Positions 25,917-33,772 of a stretch of DNA of 37,673 nucleotides are shown here, in pieces. The notes under the pieces are model-generated. The model saw only the letters and a program-made list of their open reading frames with translations. It did no database searches and was not told the origin of the DNA. Position numbers and translations under genes: made by a program. Source of the DNA: Candidatus Omnitrophota bacterium (GTDB taxonomy: Bacteria > Hinthialibacterota > Hinthialibacteria > Hinthialibacterales > JAKPRU01); the NCBI GenBank assembly GCA_029570205.1, contig JAKQSI010000090.1, positions 1-37,673 of the forward strand. Reading direction: 5' to 3'. Position 1 is the stretch's first letter; the number at the start of each line of letters is the position of its first letter.

Positions 25917-26618
25917 ATGTTTGCATTTTTCCCTTTTCGGGATCTCAACCGTCCCCGCCGATTTCCCGTGATGAATTGGGCGATTATGGGGGTCTGCATC
26001 CTGGTGCAGGTGTATATCATGTTCCTGGATGTTCCGTCGGTGGAGATTCTTTTCAAGATGTATGGTTTCGTTCCGTTTTTTTTCACAGAAGCGTTCGACA
26101 TCATGCTTTCGGAAAAGCCCTCGATGATCCTGTCACCGTTTACGTATATGTTTCTTCACGGGAGTCTGTTTCATCTGATTGCAAATATGTGGGCGCTGTG
26201 GATTTACGGGGACAATGTGGAGGATTGGATGGGGCATGGGTGGTTTTTGTTTTTCTATGTTTTCTGCGGGTTGGCGGCAGTGGCGACCCATTATGTGACG
26301 CATTCAGGGGAGATACAACCTGTGGTCGGCGCGAGCGGGGCGCTGGCGGGTGTAATGGCGGCCTACCTGAGGCTTTTTCCGACAGCGAAGATTCAGTGCT
26401 TTTTCTGGTTTATTTTCATTGTGCAAATTGTGGAGGTTCCGGCGCTGTTTGTAATCGTTGTCTGGTTTATCAGCCAGCTGATGAGTGTCTATTCATCCCT
26501 GTTGGGAGTGGATGTCGGAAATGTGGCCTGGTATGCGCATATCGGCGGATTTCTGGCGGGCGCATGGCTCAGCGCGCGATGGTTTCCGCATCATCGACTC
26601 TGGGGCTCCCGCTGGTGA
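25917..26618 (+). CDS. Rhomboid-family intramembrane serine protease
   Basis: This 233-residue protein has six membrane segments. The catalytic Ser is in VVGASGALAG (about S140) and the catalytic His in YAHIGGFLAG (about H208). The upstream block HGSLFHLIANMWALWIYGDNVED gives the conserved His and Asn (about H81, H86, N90) that form the oxyanion site. Rhomboids cut transmembrane helices of other proteins. GAGGGA precedes the ATG by eight bases. The substrate is unknown. A 74-bp gap separates it from the HAD gene on the same strand. Confidence 0.95.
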   Translation: MFAFFPFRDLNRPRRFPVMNWAIMGVCILVQVYIMFLDVPSVEILFKMYGFVPFFFTEAFDIMLSEKPSMILSPFTYMFLHGSLFHLIANMWALWIYGDNVEDWMGHGWFLFFYVFCGLAAVATHYVTHSGEIQPVVGASGALAGVMAAYLRLFPTAKIQCFFWFIFIVQIVEVPALFVIVVWFISQLMSVYSSLLGVDVGNVAWYAHIGGFLAGAWLSARWFPHHRLWGSRW

Positions 26619-26692
26619 ACCGAACCGGATTCCCTGTTTCCAATGTGCCGGAATGGTAGGATGTTTCTTCGTTTCGAGAGGTTTTTGGAAAT

Positions 26693-27346
26693 ATGAAAAG
26701 ACGAAATACGGTGATTTTCGATTGTGACGGCGTACTGGTAGACAGCGAACCGCTTTCCCTGGAGGCGTTCCATTGTGCGTTGCGGGACCAGGGGGTGGAC
26801 TACCCACGGGATCGGATCACGAGGTTTTGCGGCATGACCGGCGAGGCATCCCTGCGGATTGTGATGAAGGAAACCGGCGTATCCCTTGATGAGGAACGAT
26901 ATCTCCGCGCCAAAGTGGAACACTATAAACGCCTGGTCGAGGAACGCGGTTTGCAGCTGTTTGAAGGGGTCACAGAGTTGCTGGACTCGCTGGGTGGAGA
27001 TGGTGTGAAACTGGCGATTGCGACCTCCGGGCCGAGGGAGAAAGTGGACACCAGCCTGCGGCTTGCCGGACTGGAGGATCGGTTTGACGCGATTGTCAGC
27101 GGCGATGATGTCCCGCAGGGCAAACCGGCTCCGGATGTGTTTCTGGAGGCGGCCCGACGGTGTGGATCGGATCCGGAGTGTTGTGTCGGTGTAGAGGATA
27201 CCCTGATCGGGCTTCAGGCAATCCGCGCCGCCGGTATGCGCGTTGTGGCTGTGGCGCACACTTTCCCGCTCGAACAACTTTTGCCCCTCTGCGATATTCT
27301 TTTCCCTCGAATAGCCGAAATTGAGGTGGAGGATTTGATGGAGTAG
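26693..27346 (+). CDS. HAD-superfamily phosphatase (subfamily IA, phosphoglucomutase-like)
   Basis: This 217-residue protein is a HAD hydrolase with motif I VIFDCDGVLVDSEP (nucleophile Asp near residue 8), motif II LAIATSGPREKV, motif III Lys in GKPAPDVFLEAARRC and motif IV GVEDTLIGLQA. The helical cap between motifs I and II (GMTGEASLRIVM) is typical of beta-phosphoglucomutase-like and sugar-phosphate phosphatases. It acts on small phosphorylated metabolites in the cytoplasm. The exact substrate cannot be assigned. Confidence 0.92.
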   Translation: MKRRNTVIFDCDGVLVDSEPLSLEAFHCALRDQGVDYPRDRITRFCGMTGEASLRIVMKETGVSLDEERYLRAKVEHYKRLVEERGLQLFEGVTELLDSLGGDGVKLAIATSGPREKVDTSLRLAGLEDRFDAIVSGDDVPQGKPAPDVFLEAARRCGSDPECCVGVEDTLIGLQAIRAAGMRVVAVAHTFPLEQLLPLCDILFPRIAEIEVEDLME

Positions 27347-27369
27347 GCTTGTTTTCCTGACTTGTTCGG

Positions 27370-27855
27370 ATGTTACCCCAGAGGTATCACAGGGGAACTT
27401 GGCGCGTCTGAGGGGCACAAGGCACGGAACTGCTTTATCAAACAATCGACGGTCTGGCCGTTTTATTATCTGTCTGTGCTTGCCTGATTGGATGCATTTG
27501 GGTTTTTGCGTTTATCCGCTCGAGTGAAAGGCCAGTTTTACGAGGGGCTACTTTTCCAAATTTCACGGTCTACTTCGTGATTTGTGTTGCGCTCGCAACG
27601 GCTTTTCTACACCCGCTGGTTCTGCTCCCTCATTTTGGGGAACAGGAACGGCAATCGCTGCCATCGAGGATTCTTGGCATGGTGAATCGCCCCCTGCCGG
27701 CGTTCGTCGTGTTCTATGCATACGTTTACAAAGACATCAAGAGCCGGAGGAGCGCGATGGCCGCTCCTTCGGACGGAAATGTCGAGCAAAAGGAATCCGT
27801 CGAGCATGACCATGACACAAATGACCGTGGTACTCCCCGATGGTTGCTCGGTTGA
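27370..27855 (+). pseudogene. Broken small membrane-protein ORF
   Basis: From 27412 to the stop at 27855 a frame encodes a protein-like sequence with two clear membrane segments (LAVLLSVCACLIGCIWVFAFI and VYFVICVALATAFLHPLVLL), then a charged C-terminal tail. There is no ATG, GTG or TTG before the GTG at 27577, which would remove the first helix. The frame continues upstream through a TGA at 27409-27411 to an ATG at 27370. So the gene is either interrupted by a nonsense codon or truncated at its 5' end. The Asp/His-rich tail ends 20 bp before a dispersed repeat. I do not recognise the family. Confidence 0.5.
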
Positions 27856-27873
27856 ATTGACGATTGAACGTAA

Positions 27874-27968
27874 AAGCCTGAGATCGCCACGTCGCCACCC
27901 TTCGCAGACTCCGGGCGGCTCCTCGCGATGACGTGACGCTCTGTAAAGGCAATTCGGTTACACGACAC
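27874..27968. repeat. Dispersed repeat, uninterrupted copy
   Basis: This copy shares with 31833-32133 the segments AAGCCTGAGATCGCCAC, CCCTTCGCAGACTCCGGGC, CTCGCGATGACG and AAAGGCAATTCGGTT in the same order. Here these follow without interruption. It lies between a broken ORF and an orphan nucleotidyltransferase gene. REP-like elements with GCGATGACG and GAGATCGCCAC words are common intergenic repeats. Confidence 0.85.
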
Positions 27969-28044
27969 TGACGCATGCCATGGCATGCCTGGGACGCTCT
28001 ACGGAGCTGCGGGACAGCCCGGAACAGTGAATGGAAATATCGAA

Positions 28045-28338
28045 ATGCCGAACCGGCGTATTGCGGCGAACAAAGAGGAGATTGCCTCCTTCTGCAGAAA
28101 ACACCATATTCGAACACTATCATTTTTCGGTTCCGTTCTTCGAGACGATTTTGGGCCGGAGAGCGATGTTGATGTCCCGGTAGAATTCGATTCCGATGCA
28201 AGAATCGGACTGATTCGCCTGGCCGGTATGGAACTGGAACTGTCCGAAATGCTTGGAAGGAAAGTTGATCTCAACATGCCGGATTTCCTCCGCCCTTCCT
28301 TTCGTGACCAGGTTCTGATCGAGGCGGAGGCGCAATAG
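28045..28338 (+). CDS. MNT-type minimal nucleotidyltransferase, orphan
   Basis: This protein of 97 residues has the pol-beta-type nucleotidyltransferase signature: FFGSVLRDDFGPESDVDVPVEF, with Gly-Ser (residues 29-30) ten residues before Asp41-x-Asp43. A third acidic residue may be in KVDLNM. MNT proteins usually pair with a HEPN (DUF86) toxin, which they inactivate by adenylylation. Here the next 50 bp hold no HEPN gene and the convergent NtrC-type gene begins at once. The start at 28045 is preferred because the region upstream is repeat-derived. It may be a leftover antitoxin or act elsewhere. Confidence 0.82.
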   Translation: MPNRRIAANKEEIASFCRKHHIRTLSFFGSVLRDDFGPESDVDVPVEFDSDARIGLIRLAGMELELSEMLGRKVDLNMPDFLRPSFRDQVLIEAEAQ

Positions 28339-28387
28339 GTCCGTTGATGATGACCGATTTGCAGAGGGTGGCCGATCGGATAGAGAA

Positions 28388-29851
28388 TCAATCCCAGTTG
28401 ACCGGATGCCTGCGGGCGATACCGTATTTTTTCAGTTTCCGGTACAGCGTGGCCCGGCTCATTTCCAGGCGTTCGCAGGTCTCGGCGATATTCCCGTGGA
28501 AGAACCGGAGGGCCTCTTGAATGGCATCCTTTTCCCGCTGCCACATCGGTTTCACCGAGGCTGAGTCAGCTGCCGGTGAATCAGACGATTGAGCGGGAAT
28601 GAATTGAACGGAGCGATTTTGTTCTCCTTCCGGTAGAGATTCCGCGCCCCGCTTCTCGCCGAACTCGGGATTGCGGATGTGCGGTGGGATCATATCCAGG
28701 GTAATTGTTTTGCCGTTGTGAAGCACTACGGCTTGTGCCACCGCATTCTCCAGTTCGCGCACGTTTCCAGGCCAATCGTATTGAAAGAATATCCGAATAA
28801 CATCCTCCGAGATAGAATCGAAAAATTTTCGATTTTGTGAAGAATGCTTGTGGAGAAAGTGGTGTGCCAGCATGGGAATATCGTCCGTTCGTTCCCGTAA
28901 AGGAGGTACATGAATGAGGACGACATTGATACGGTAGTAGAGATCTTCGCGGAAACGATTCTCCTGGACCTCTTTCCACGGGTCTTTATTTGTAGCCGAA
29001 ATAATTCGGCAATCCACTTGAATCCTTTCGCGTCCTGCCAACCGGAAGAAATTCCGCTCCTGTGTGAATCGAAGTAATTTTGCCTGAATCCGGAACGGCA
29101 TCTCGCAGATTTCATCCAGGAACAGGGTCGATTGATCGGCCCGTTCGCAGCAACCGATATACCGTTGGATCGCGCCGGTAAACGCGCCTTTCTCGTAGCC
29201 GAACAACTCGCTTTCCAACAAACCGTCCGGAATGGCCGCGCAGTTCATATCGACCATTTCCCGCTGTCCGCGAGGCGAAAGTCGATGAATGGCGCGCGCC
29301 ACGAGTTCCTTTCCGGTCCCGCTTTCGCCGGTAATCATCACGGACGCGTCGCTGGCCGCCACGTTTTCGATCACCGAATAAATCAACTGCATCTGCTTGC
29401 TGCCGCCGATGATCTCGCCGAATCGTTTTCTGCCGGAGAGTTTCGATTCGAGGTCCTGCACTTTGCGAGTCAGATGGTAGTGGCCGATGGCATTTTTCAG
29501 CGTGATCTCCAGGCGTGTGAAATCGACCGGTTTGACGATGAAGTCGTAGGCTCCTACTTTCATCGCCTTGACGGCTTTTTCCACATTGGCATGGGCGGTT
29601 GCGAGAATGACGGGGAGTTCCGGCTCGGAATCATGGACTTTCCGCAGCAGCTCCACACCGTCGGCATCCGGCAGATTCACATCCAGGATGAGCGCATCGC
29701 ATTTTTCGTGGGCAAACAGGCGGTTCAAATCGGCTCCTGTCGCGCCGGTTTCGACCTGGTATCCCGCACTGCCGACTTTCCGTCCCAGAAGGCGGAGAAG
29801 GTCGAGGTCGTCATCAATGATGAATACCGTGCCGTTTGCCGAGTCGGACAC
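28388..29851 (-). CDS. NtrC-family sigma-54-dependent response regulator
   Basis: This 487-residue activator has the full three-domain plan. The receiver domain (residues 1-120) has the acidic pocket IIDDD, the phospho-acceptor Asp57 in LILDVNLP, and the Lys in DFIVKPVDF. The AAA+ domain follows with GESGTGKELVARAIH (Walker A), the sigma-54-contacting GAFTGA loop, LFLDEI (Walker B) and RFREDLYYRINV. The C-terminal Fis-type helix-turn-helix is GNIAETCERLEMSRATLYRKLKKYGI. It starts at a GTG. It lies 20 bp after the isomerase-oxidoreductase fusion gene on the same strand. No histidine kinase gene is adjacent. Confidence 0.96.
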   Translation of the reverse strand: MSDSANGTVFIIDDDLDLLRLLGRKVGSAGYQVETGATGADLNRLFAHEKCDALILDVNLPDADGVELLRKVHDSEPELPVILATAHANVEKAVKAMKVGAYDFIVKPVDFTRLEITLKNAIGHYHLTRKVQDLESKLSGRKRFGEIIGGSKQMQLIYSVIENVAASDASVMITGESGTGKELVARAIHRLSPRGQREMVDMNCAAIPDGLLESELFGYEKGAFTGAIQRYIGCCERADQSTLFLDEICEMPFRIQAKLLRFTQERNFFRLAGRERIQVDCRIISATNKDPWKEVQENRFREDLYYRINVVLIHVPPLRERTDDIPMLAHHFLHKHSSQNRKFFDSISEDVIRIFFQYDWPGNVRELENAVAQAVVLHNGKTITLDMIPPHIRNPEFGEKRGAESLPEGEQNRSVQFIPAQSSDSPAADSASVKPMWQREKDAIQEALRFFHGNIAETCERLEMSRATLYRKLKKYGIARRHPVNWD

Positions 29852-29871
29852 TGTGTTTCCGAACCTTTCGA

Positions 29872-31758
29872 CTAAATAATGTCGGGATTCGGCGAGCCGA
29901 AGGACGAGGGAAGGGGCAGAGTGACCTCGCGCCCGGACTTGCCGGATTCATACACGGCAAGAATGATTTCCAGCGGTCGTCGCCCTTCTGTTCCGGGGAT
30001 TGCCGGGTCCCGGTTTTCGAGTATGGCGTGGGCGAAATCCCGAATCTGGGCCTGATGCCCGGAGGCGTCGATTTTCATCGGGTCTCGTGCCGCGGCTGTG
30101 CTGTCCTTCTTCTCAATACCCGCGATTTTCTCTTCTTCCCCTTCGACCTCCCAGAATGTCAGTTCGCTTTTTTCGACGACCGCCGAACCCTTGGTTCCAT
30201 GGATTTCCAATCGTTCGGGCATTCCGGGATAGATGCATGTGCTTCCCATGATGTTCCCGAACGCGCCATTCTCGAATTCCAGGCTGGCAATCGCGATATC
30301 TTCCACTTCGATGTTTCTCGCGCGGGTGTTGGTTCGCGCAAACACGCGGTTGACCGGCCCCATGATCCATTGGAGCATATCGATGTAATGAATGCCCTGA
30401 TTCATCAGGCAGCCTCCCCCATCCATTTCCCAGGTTCCCCGCCAGGCTCCGCTGTCATAATAGGATTGGGGGCGATACCACTTGATTGACGCATCACCCA
30501 GAACCATGACGCCGAAACGTCCCGATTCCACGGCTTCCTTGACCTTGCGTATGTTCGGATTGAATCGATGTTGGGAGATGATGCCGAGTTTTACCCCGGC
30601 TTTGCGGGCTGTATCGATCATGGCATCGGCTCTTTCGAGGGTGATTTCCATGGGTTTTTCGCAGAGTACGTGTTTTCCGGCTTTCATGGCGGCGATGGAG
30701 TTAGCCCCATGGAGGCCGCTGGGTGTGCAGACATGGACGGCGTCCAGATCCTTGCGGGCAAGCATTTCTCCCAAGTCTGAGTAAGCGGCCACCTTGAGTT
30801 CTGCCGCCAGTTTCTCGGCATTTTCGCGGACGGTATCGCAAACTGCGATCAGGTGTGTTTCATGGACACTGAGTGTGGCCCGTGCATGAAAGGCCCCGAT
30901 ATTTCCCGTGCCGATAATAGCGGTGCGGATCTGCCGATATTCCAGTCCTTCCGCATCCAGGATTTTGCAGAACGATTGTACCGCCTTGGCGAACAGTTCC
31001 GGGCCGGAGAAACCCGACGAGCGTCCGGCTTCGGCCAAATGCGGCTCCATGGTGATGAATCCGCTGTACCCGTCTTCTTTCAGCGCACGGACGAGCTCGG
31101 GTATCTGCCCGTCGCCTTCGCCTGCCAGGGTCATCTCTTTCGATCCCAACCGGGCATCCTTGATGTGAACATGGGCGATGTGCCGACGGACCAGCGGAAG
31201 GCATTCATCCACGGGATGCTGTCCCGCGCATACGAAATTCGCGGGATCGAACGCCATCTTGAGATGGGGGGAATCGATTGTGTTCAGAAGATCGGCGCAA
31301 TAGACCGCTTTTTCTCCGTAGAGGTCCGCCTCGTTCTCCAGCATCATTACGATCCCTTCTTTTTCAGCGATCTCCACCATGGCGCGAATCCGGTCCAGGA
31401 CATCCTGGCGGTATTTTTGGGGATCCTCCCCCTTCGGCAGATAAAAGGAGAAGACGCGGATATTGGGGGCGCTGAAATACCTAGCCCGTTCCACCGCGAT
31501 ACGAAACCGGGCGATTTCCTTCTCGGCGGGGTCCGTGACAGGGACCTTTCCGATGGGCGACCCGATTGCCGCTACCTTGATTCCGTATTGTCGCAGAGCC
31601 GAGCGGGCACGTTCCTGCTGCTCTGCGCTCAATTCGAGGATTCCTGTTCCCCACAGACCACGCAGCTCGATGAAGTTGATTTTCATTTCGACCAGGTGGC
31701 GTAATTGTCCTTCGAAATCGGACGTGATTTCATCGCCGAAACCGCTTAATCGAATCAT
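29872..31758 (-). CDS. Fusion of sugar isomerase-type TIM barrel and Gfo/Idh/MocA oxidoreductase
   Basis: One 628-residue polypeptide contains two enzymes normally made separately. Residues 1-270 form a xylose-isomerase-like TIM barrel (AP_endonuc_2 family) with four metal ligands at about Glu141 (MLENEAD), Asp171 (AFDPANF), His198 (HVHIKDA) and Glu238 (TMEPHL). Residues 276-628 are a Gfo/Idh/MocA oxidoreductase with the NAD motif AIIGTGNIGAFHA, the EKPMEITLE active-site Lys block and the GGGCLMNQGIHYIDMLQW segment. No stop or frame change separates them. The start at 31758 has GGAGG five bases upstream; the open frame further upstream is repeat sequence. It probably acts on an unknown sugar or polyol, as isomerase and dehydrogenase in one pathway. 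Confidence 0.93.
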   Translation of the reverse strand: MIRLSGFGDEITSDFEGQLRHLVEMKINFIELRGLWGTGILELSAEQQERARSALRQYGIKVAAIGSPIGKVPVTDPAEKEIARFRIAVERARYFSAPNIRVFSFYLPKGEDPQKYRQDVLDRIRAMVEIAEKEGIVMMLENEADLYGEKAVYCADLLNTIDSPHLKMAFDPANFVCAGQHPVDECLPLVRRHIAHVHIKDARLGSKEMTLAGEGDGQIPELVRALKEDGYSGFITMEPHLAEAGRSSGFSGPELFAKAVQSFCKILDAEGLEYRQIRTAIIGTGNIGAFHARATLSVHETHLIAVCDTVRENAEKLAAELKVAAYSDLGEMLARKDLDAVHVCTPSGLHGANSIAAMKAGKHVLCEKPMEITLERADAMIDTARKAGVKLGIISQHRFNPNIRKVKEAVESGRFGVMVLGDASIKWYRPQSYYDSGAWRGTWEMDGGGCLMNQGIHYIDMLQWIMGPVNRVFARTNTRARNIEVEDIAIASLEFENGAFGNIMGSTCIYPGMPERLEIHGTKGSAVVEKSELTFWEVEGEEEKIAGIEKKDSTAAARDPMKIDASGHQAQIRDFAHAILENRDPAIPGTEGRRPLEIILAVYESGKSGREVTLPLPSSFGSPNPDII

Positions 31759-31832
31759 TCTGACCTCCATATTGTTGAACTGTGATTCTTTACTATTTTC
31801 AGGAGATCTTTTCTGAGAAAGATCCCTTGTAC

Positions 31833-32133
31833 CGTCATTGCGAGCGAAGCGTGGCAATCTCGCCGCCGTAATATGCAAGCCTGAGATCGCCACATCCCGG
31901 CCCTTCGCAGACTCCGGGCTGCTCCTCCTAAGAAAGCTCGGTCATCGACAGGCAGAGACGCCTGTCCCACCAGTAGGTCAGGCGTCTCTGCCTGACAGCT
32001 GCCCAGTAGGCCAGGCGTCTCTGCCTGGCAAAGAAGGGCGGCAACTATGCTTTCTTTGCCCAATCACCGGCCCCGCCGGAGCGAGGCTCGCGATGACGGG
32101 ACGCTCTGCAAAGGCAATTCGGTTGCGCGACAC
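31833..32133. repeat. Dispersed repeat, copy interrupted by a hairpin cluster
   Basis: The left part (from CGTCATTGCGAGCG through AAGCCTGAGATCGCCAC and CCCTTCGCAGACTCCGGGC, ending near 31927) and the right part (CTCGCGATGACG to GCGACAC from about 32086) match the uninterrupted copy at 27874-27968. About 155 bp of unrelated sequence lies between them. The repeat sits in the 407-bp gap between the fusion gene and comF. Confidence 0.85.
31930..32056. repeat. Hairpin cluster with 8-bp terminal inverted repeats
   Basis: The insert is bounded by AAGAAAGC (31930-31937) and its exact reverse complement GCTTTCTT (32049-32056). Inside are three hairpins: GACAGGC/GCCTGTC (31947-31966), GTCAGGC/GCCTGAC (31977-31996) and GCCAGGC/GCCTGGC (32010-32029). 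Each has a 6-base loop, GTCTCT, or AGAGAC in the first copy, which is therefore reversed. They are the same family as the left-edge array. Confidence 0.85.
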
Positions 32134-32165
32134 GAGAGTCATTTGTACTCCAAAATCTCTCACAA

Positions 32166-32912
32166 TTATGACGGATGATTCGCGGTTGCACGAGCTACCG
32201 TGAGAACGGAGACAAATTGCGCTCCGCTATTTTTCAGGACTTGCGCCACTTCCGAGACGGTATTTCCTGTTGTAAGGACATCATCCACAATCAGGAATCG
32301 ACGCCCCCGAACCTTTGATGCATCGACGATCTCAAACGCTCCGGCGACATTGGTGTGACGTTCCATTCCGGTCATTTGGCTTTGTGGTTCCGTCGGGCGG
32401 ATACGGCGCACGATGCTTTCCTCCACCGTGAAACCGGCTTTTTCTTTCAGATGCAGCAGCATTTCGGCAGCTTGGTTGAACTCACGCTCCCGGAGTCGGG
32501 CTGAATGCAGGGGGACCGGAACGATTGCGTCGAAACGCTCTCCCGCATAGTACCTCTGGCATCCCCAGAACAGGAGACGGGACAGCGGTTTTGCCAGACA
32601 GCGCCGACCGCCGAATTTGTACGCATGAATAATGCGTTTCATGATTTCGCAATACTGCACAACGGAACGGCATCGGTCGAAAGCCGGTTGGGGCACGGGA
32701 CAATTGTCGCAGAGAGCCGGCCCATGAATCTCTGTTGTCGGATGCCCGCAGGTCCGGCAAAAGGGGCCGCGCAAGTAGATCAGGCGATGCCAGCATTCAG
32801 AGCAGATCGGGTCGGATTCTTCCGAGCAATCGGCGCCGCAGCCCGGACAAACCGGCGGATAAAGCAGGTCCAATACCGCCCGACTGATCGATGCAATGCT
32901 GTGCCCTATCAT
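32166..32912 (-). CDS. comF: ComF-family amidophosphoribosyltransferase-like protein
   Basis: This 248-residue protein has an N-terminal zinc ribbon with CPGC and CSEC, then CRTCG and CDNC, and a C-terminal phosphoribosyltransferase fold with the PRPP loop FLIVDDVLTTGNTVSE near residue 205. ComF/GntX proteins function in DNA uptake in competent species and are also common in non-competent bacteria, where the role is unclear. It follows the M23 peptidase gene by 5 bp on the same strand, after ychF. No other competence gene is in the window. Confidence 0.93.
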   Translation of the reverse strand: MIGHSIASISRAVLDLLYPPVCPGCGADCSEESDPICSECWHRLIYLRGPFCRTCGHPTTEIHGPALCDNCPVPQPAFDRCRSVVQYCEIMKRIIHAYKFGGRRCLAKPLSRLLFWGCQRYYAGERFDAIVPVPLHSARLREREFNQAAEMLLHLKEKAGFTVEESIVRRIRPTEPQSQMTGMERHTNVAGAFEIVDASKVRGRRFLIVDDVLTTGNTVSEVAQVLKNSGAQFVSVLTVARATANHPS

Positions 32913-32917
32913 TGCGG

Positions 32918-33757
32918 TCAGCGGCTTTCCTCCTTTGGAATGTTGGAGGCGGCGATTCGGATTACGGGACCGCGTTCTTCAATGGAAACCACGGACAATG
33001 GATTGATTCGTCTTCCGTTTTGGTGAATCTCCAGATGCAAATGCGGTCCGGTTGTTCGTCCTGTACTCCCGACATGTCCGATCCGGTCGCCCCCGGCAAT
33101 GATTTGCCCCACGCCTACCGAGACTCGTTCGAGATGGGCGTACCGGGTCAGCCAACCGTTCCCGTGGTCGATATCGACACAGTTTCCGTATCCGCCGCGT
33201 TGACCCGCAAAGGCCACAACTCCGGGAGCGGTAGCCGAGATCGGCGTACCCGCCGGCGCGGCAATATCCACTCCATAATGGAAATGCGGCACGTGGTCTA
33301 TCGGGTGAATCCGCATTCCGAATCCCGATGTGATATCCCCGGAGACCGGTGTCAAAAACGCGCTTTCGGGTTCGGAGGTTTTGCCGGACACGGGTATCGG
33401 TTCCGGTTGCGGCTGACCGTAGAGAATCGACAAGTCGATCCGTTGCCCGGCGTAGATCAGGTCCGGATCGGCCAATCCGTTTGCGTATGCCACATTTTCC
33501 ACCCAGTGGTACAGGTCCCGGGTGGTGTGCGGCATATTCCGTTTTTTCAGGGCGCGGTTGACAATTTCGGAAAGGGTATCCCCTTCGCGGACTTGCACGA
33601 TGTGGGAGTCGGGCGGTTCCGATTTCCCGTTTCGCGTGTCGGCGAGGACCTCCTTAAAAGAGGTCGGTTGTGCTGTCGCGTGGGGGAAACGCGGCGATTC
33701 GGCTTTCGGCGGTTCCCGCCGTCCGGTCGGTGATACTGGGGGGGGCACGTCGGTCAT
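32918..33757 (-). CDS. LysM and M23 metallopeptidase domain protein
   Basis: This 279-residue protein has a Pro-rich N-terminus (about 50 residues), a LysM-type domain (VQVREGDTLSEIV through NVAYANGLADPDLIYAGQRIDL, residues 53-109), and a C-terminal M23 peptidase with HYGVDIAAPAG (zinc His and Asp) and GPHLHLEIH (HxH). Such enzymes cut peptide cross-links in the cell wall or activate amidases. There is no Sec signal or membrane helix at the start, unusual for a periplasmic enzyme. The N-terminal stretch with TSFKEVLAD resembles the start of some flagellar export substrates, an alternative route. It lies between ychF and comF with gaps of 15 and 5 bp. Confidence 0.9.
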   Translation of the reverse strand: MTDVPPPVSPTGRREPPKAESPRFPHATAQPTSFKEVLADTRNGKSEPPDSHIVQVREGDTLSEIVNRALKKRNMPHTTRDLYHWVENVAYANGLADPDLIYAGQRIDLSILYGQPQPEPIPVSGKTSEPESAFLTPVSGDITSGFGMRIHPIDHVPHFHYGVDIAAPAGTPISATAPGVVAFAGQRGGYGNCVDIDHGNGWLTRYAHLERVSVGVGQIIAGGDRIGHVGSTGRTTGPHLHLEIHQNGRRINPLSVVSIEERGPVIRIAASNIPKEESR

Positions 33758-33772
33758 CGGACACGCTCCTCG

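Noticed and set aside
27409-27411. TGA read as selenocysteine
   Set aside because: No selenocysteine insertion hairpin was evident after the codon and the position is before the conserved-looking part.
28346-28387. HEPN toxin gene after the MNT gene
   Set aside because: The ATG near 28349 opens a frame that runs antisense into the NtrC-type gene and shows no HEPN motif.
31759-31893. 45-residue N-terminal extension of the fusion protein
   Set aside because: It is encoded by dispersed repeat sequence and the GGAGG-preceded ATG at 31758 fits the start of the TIM barrel.
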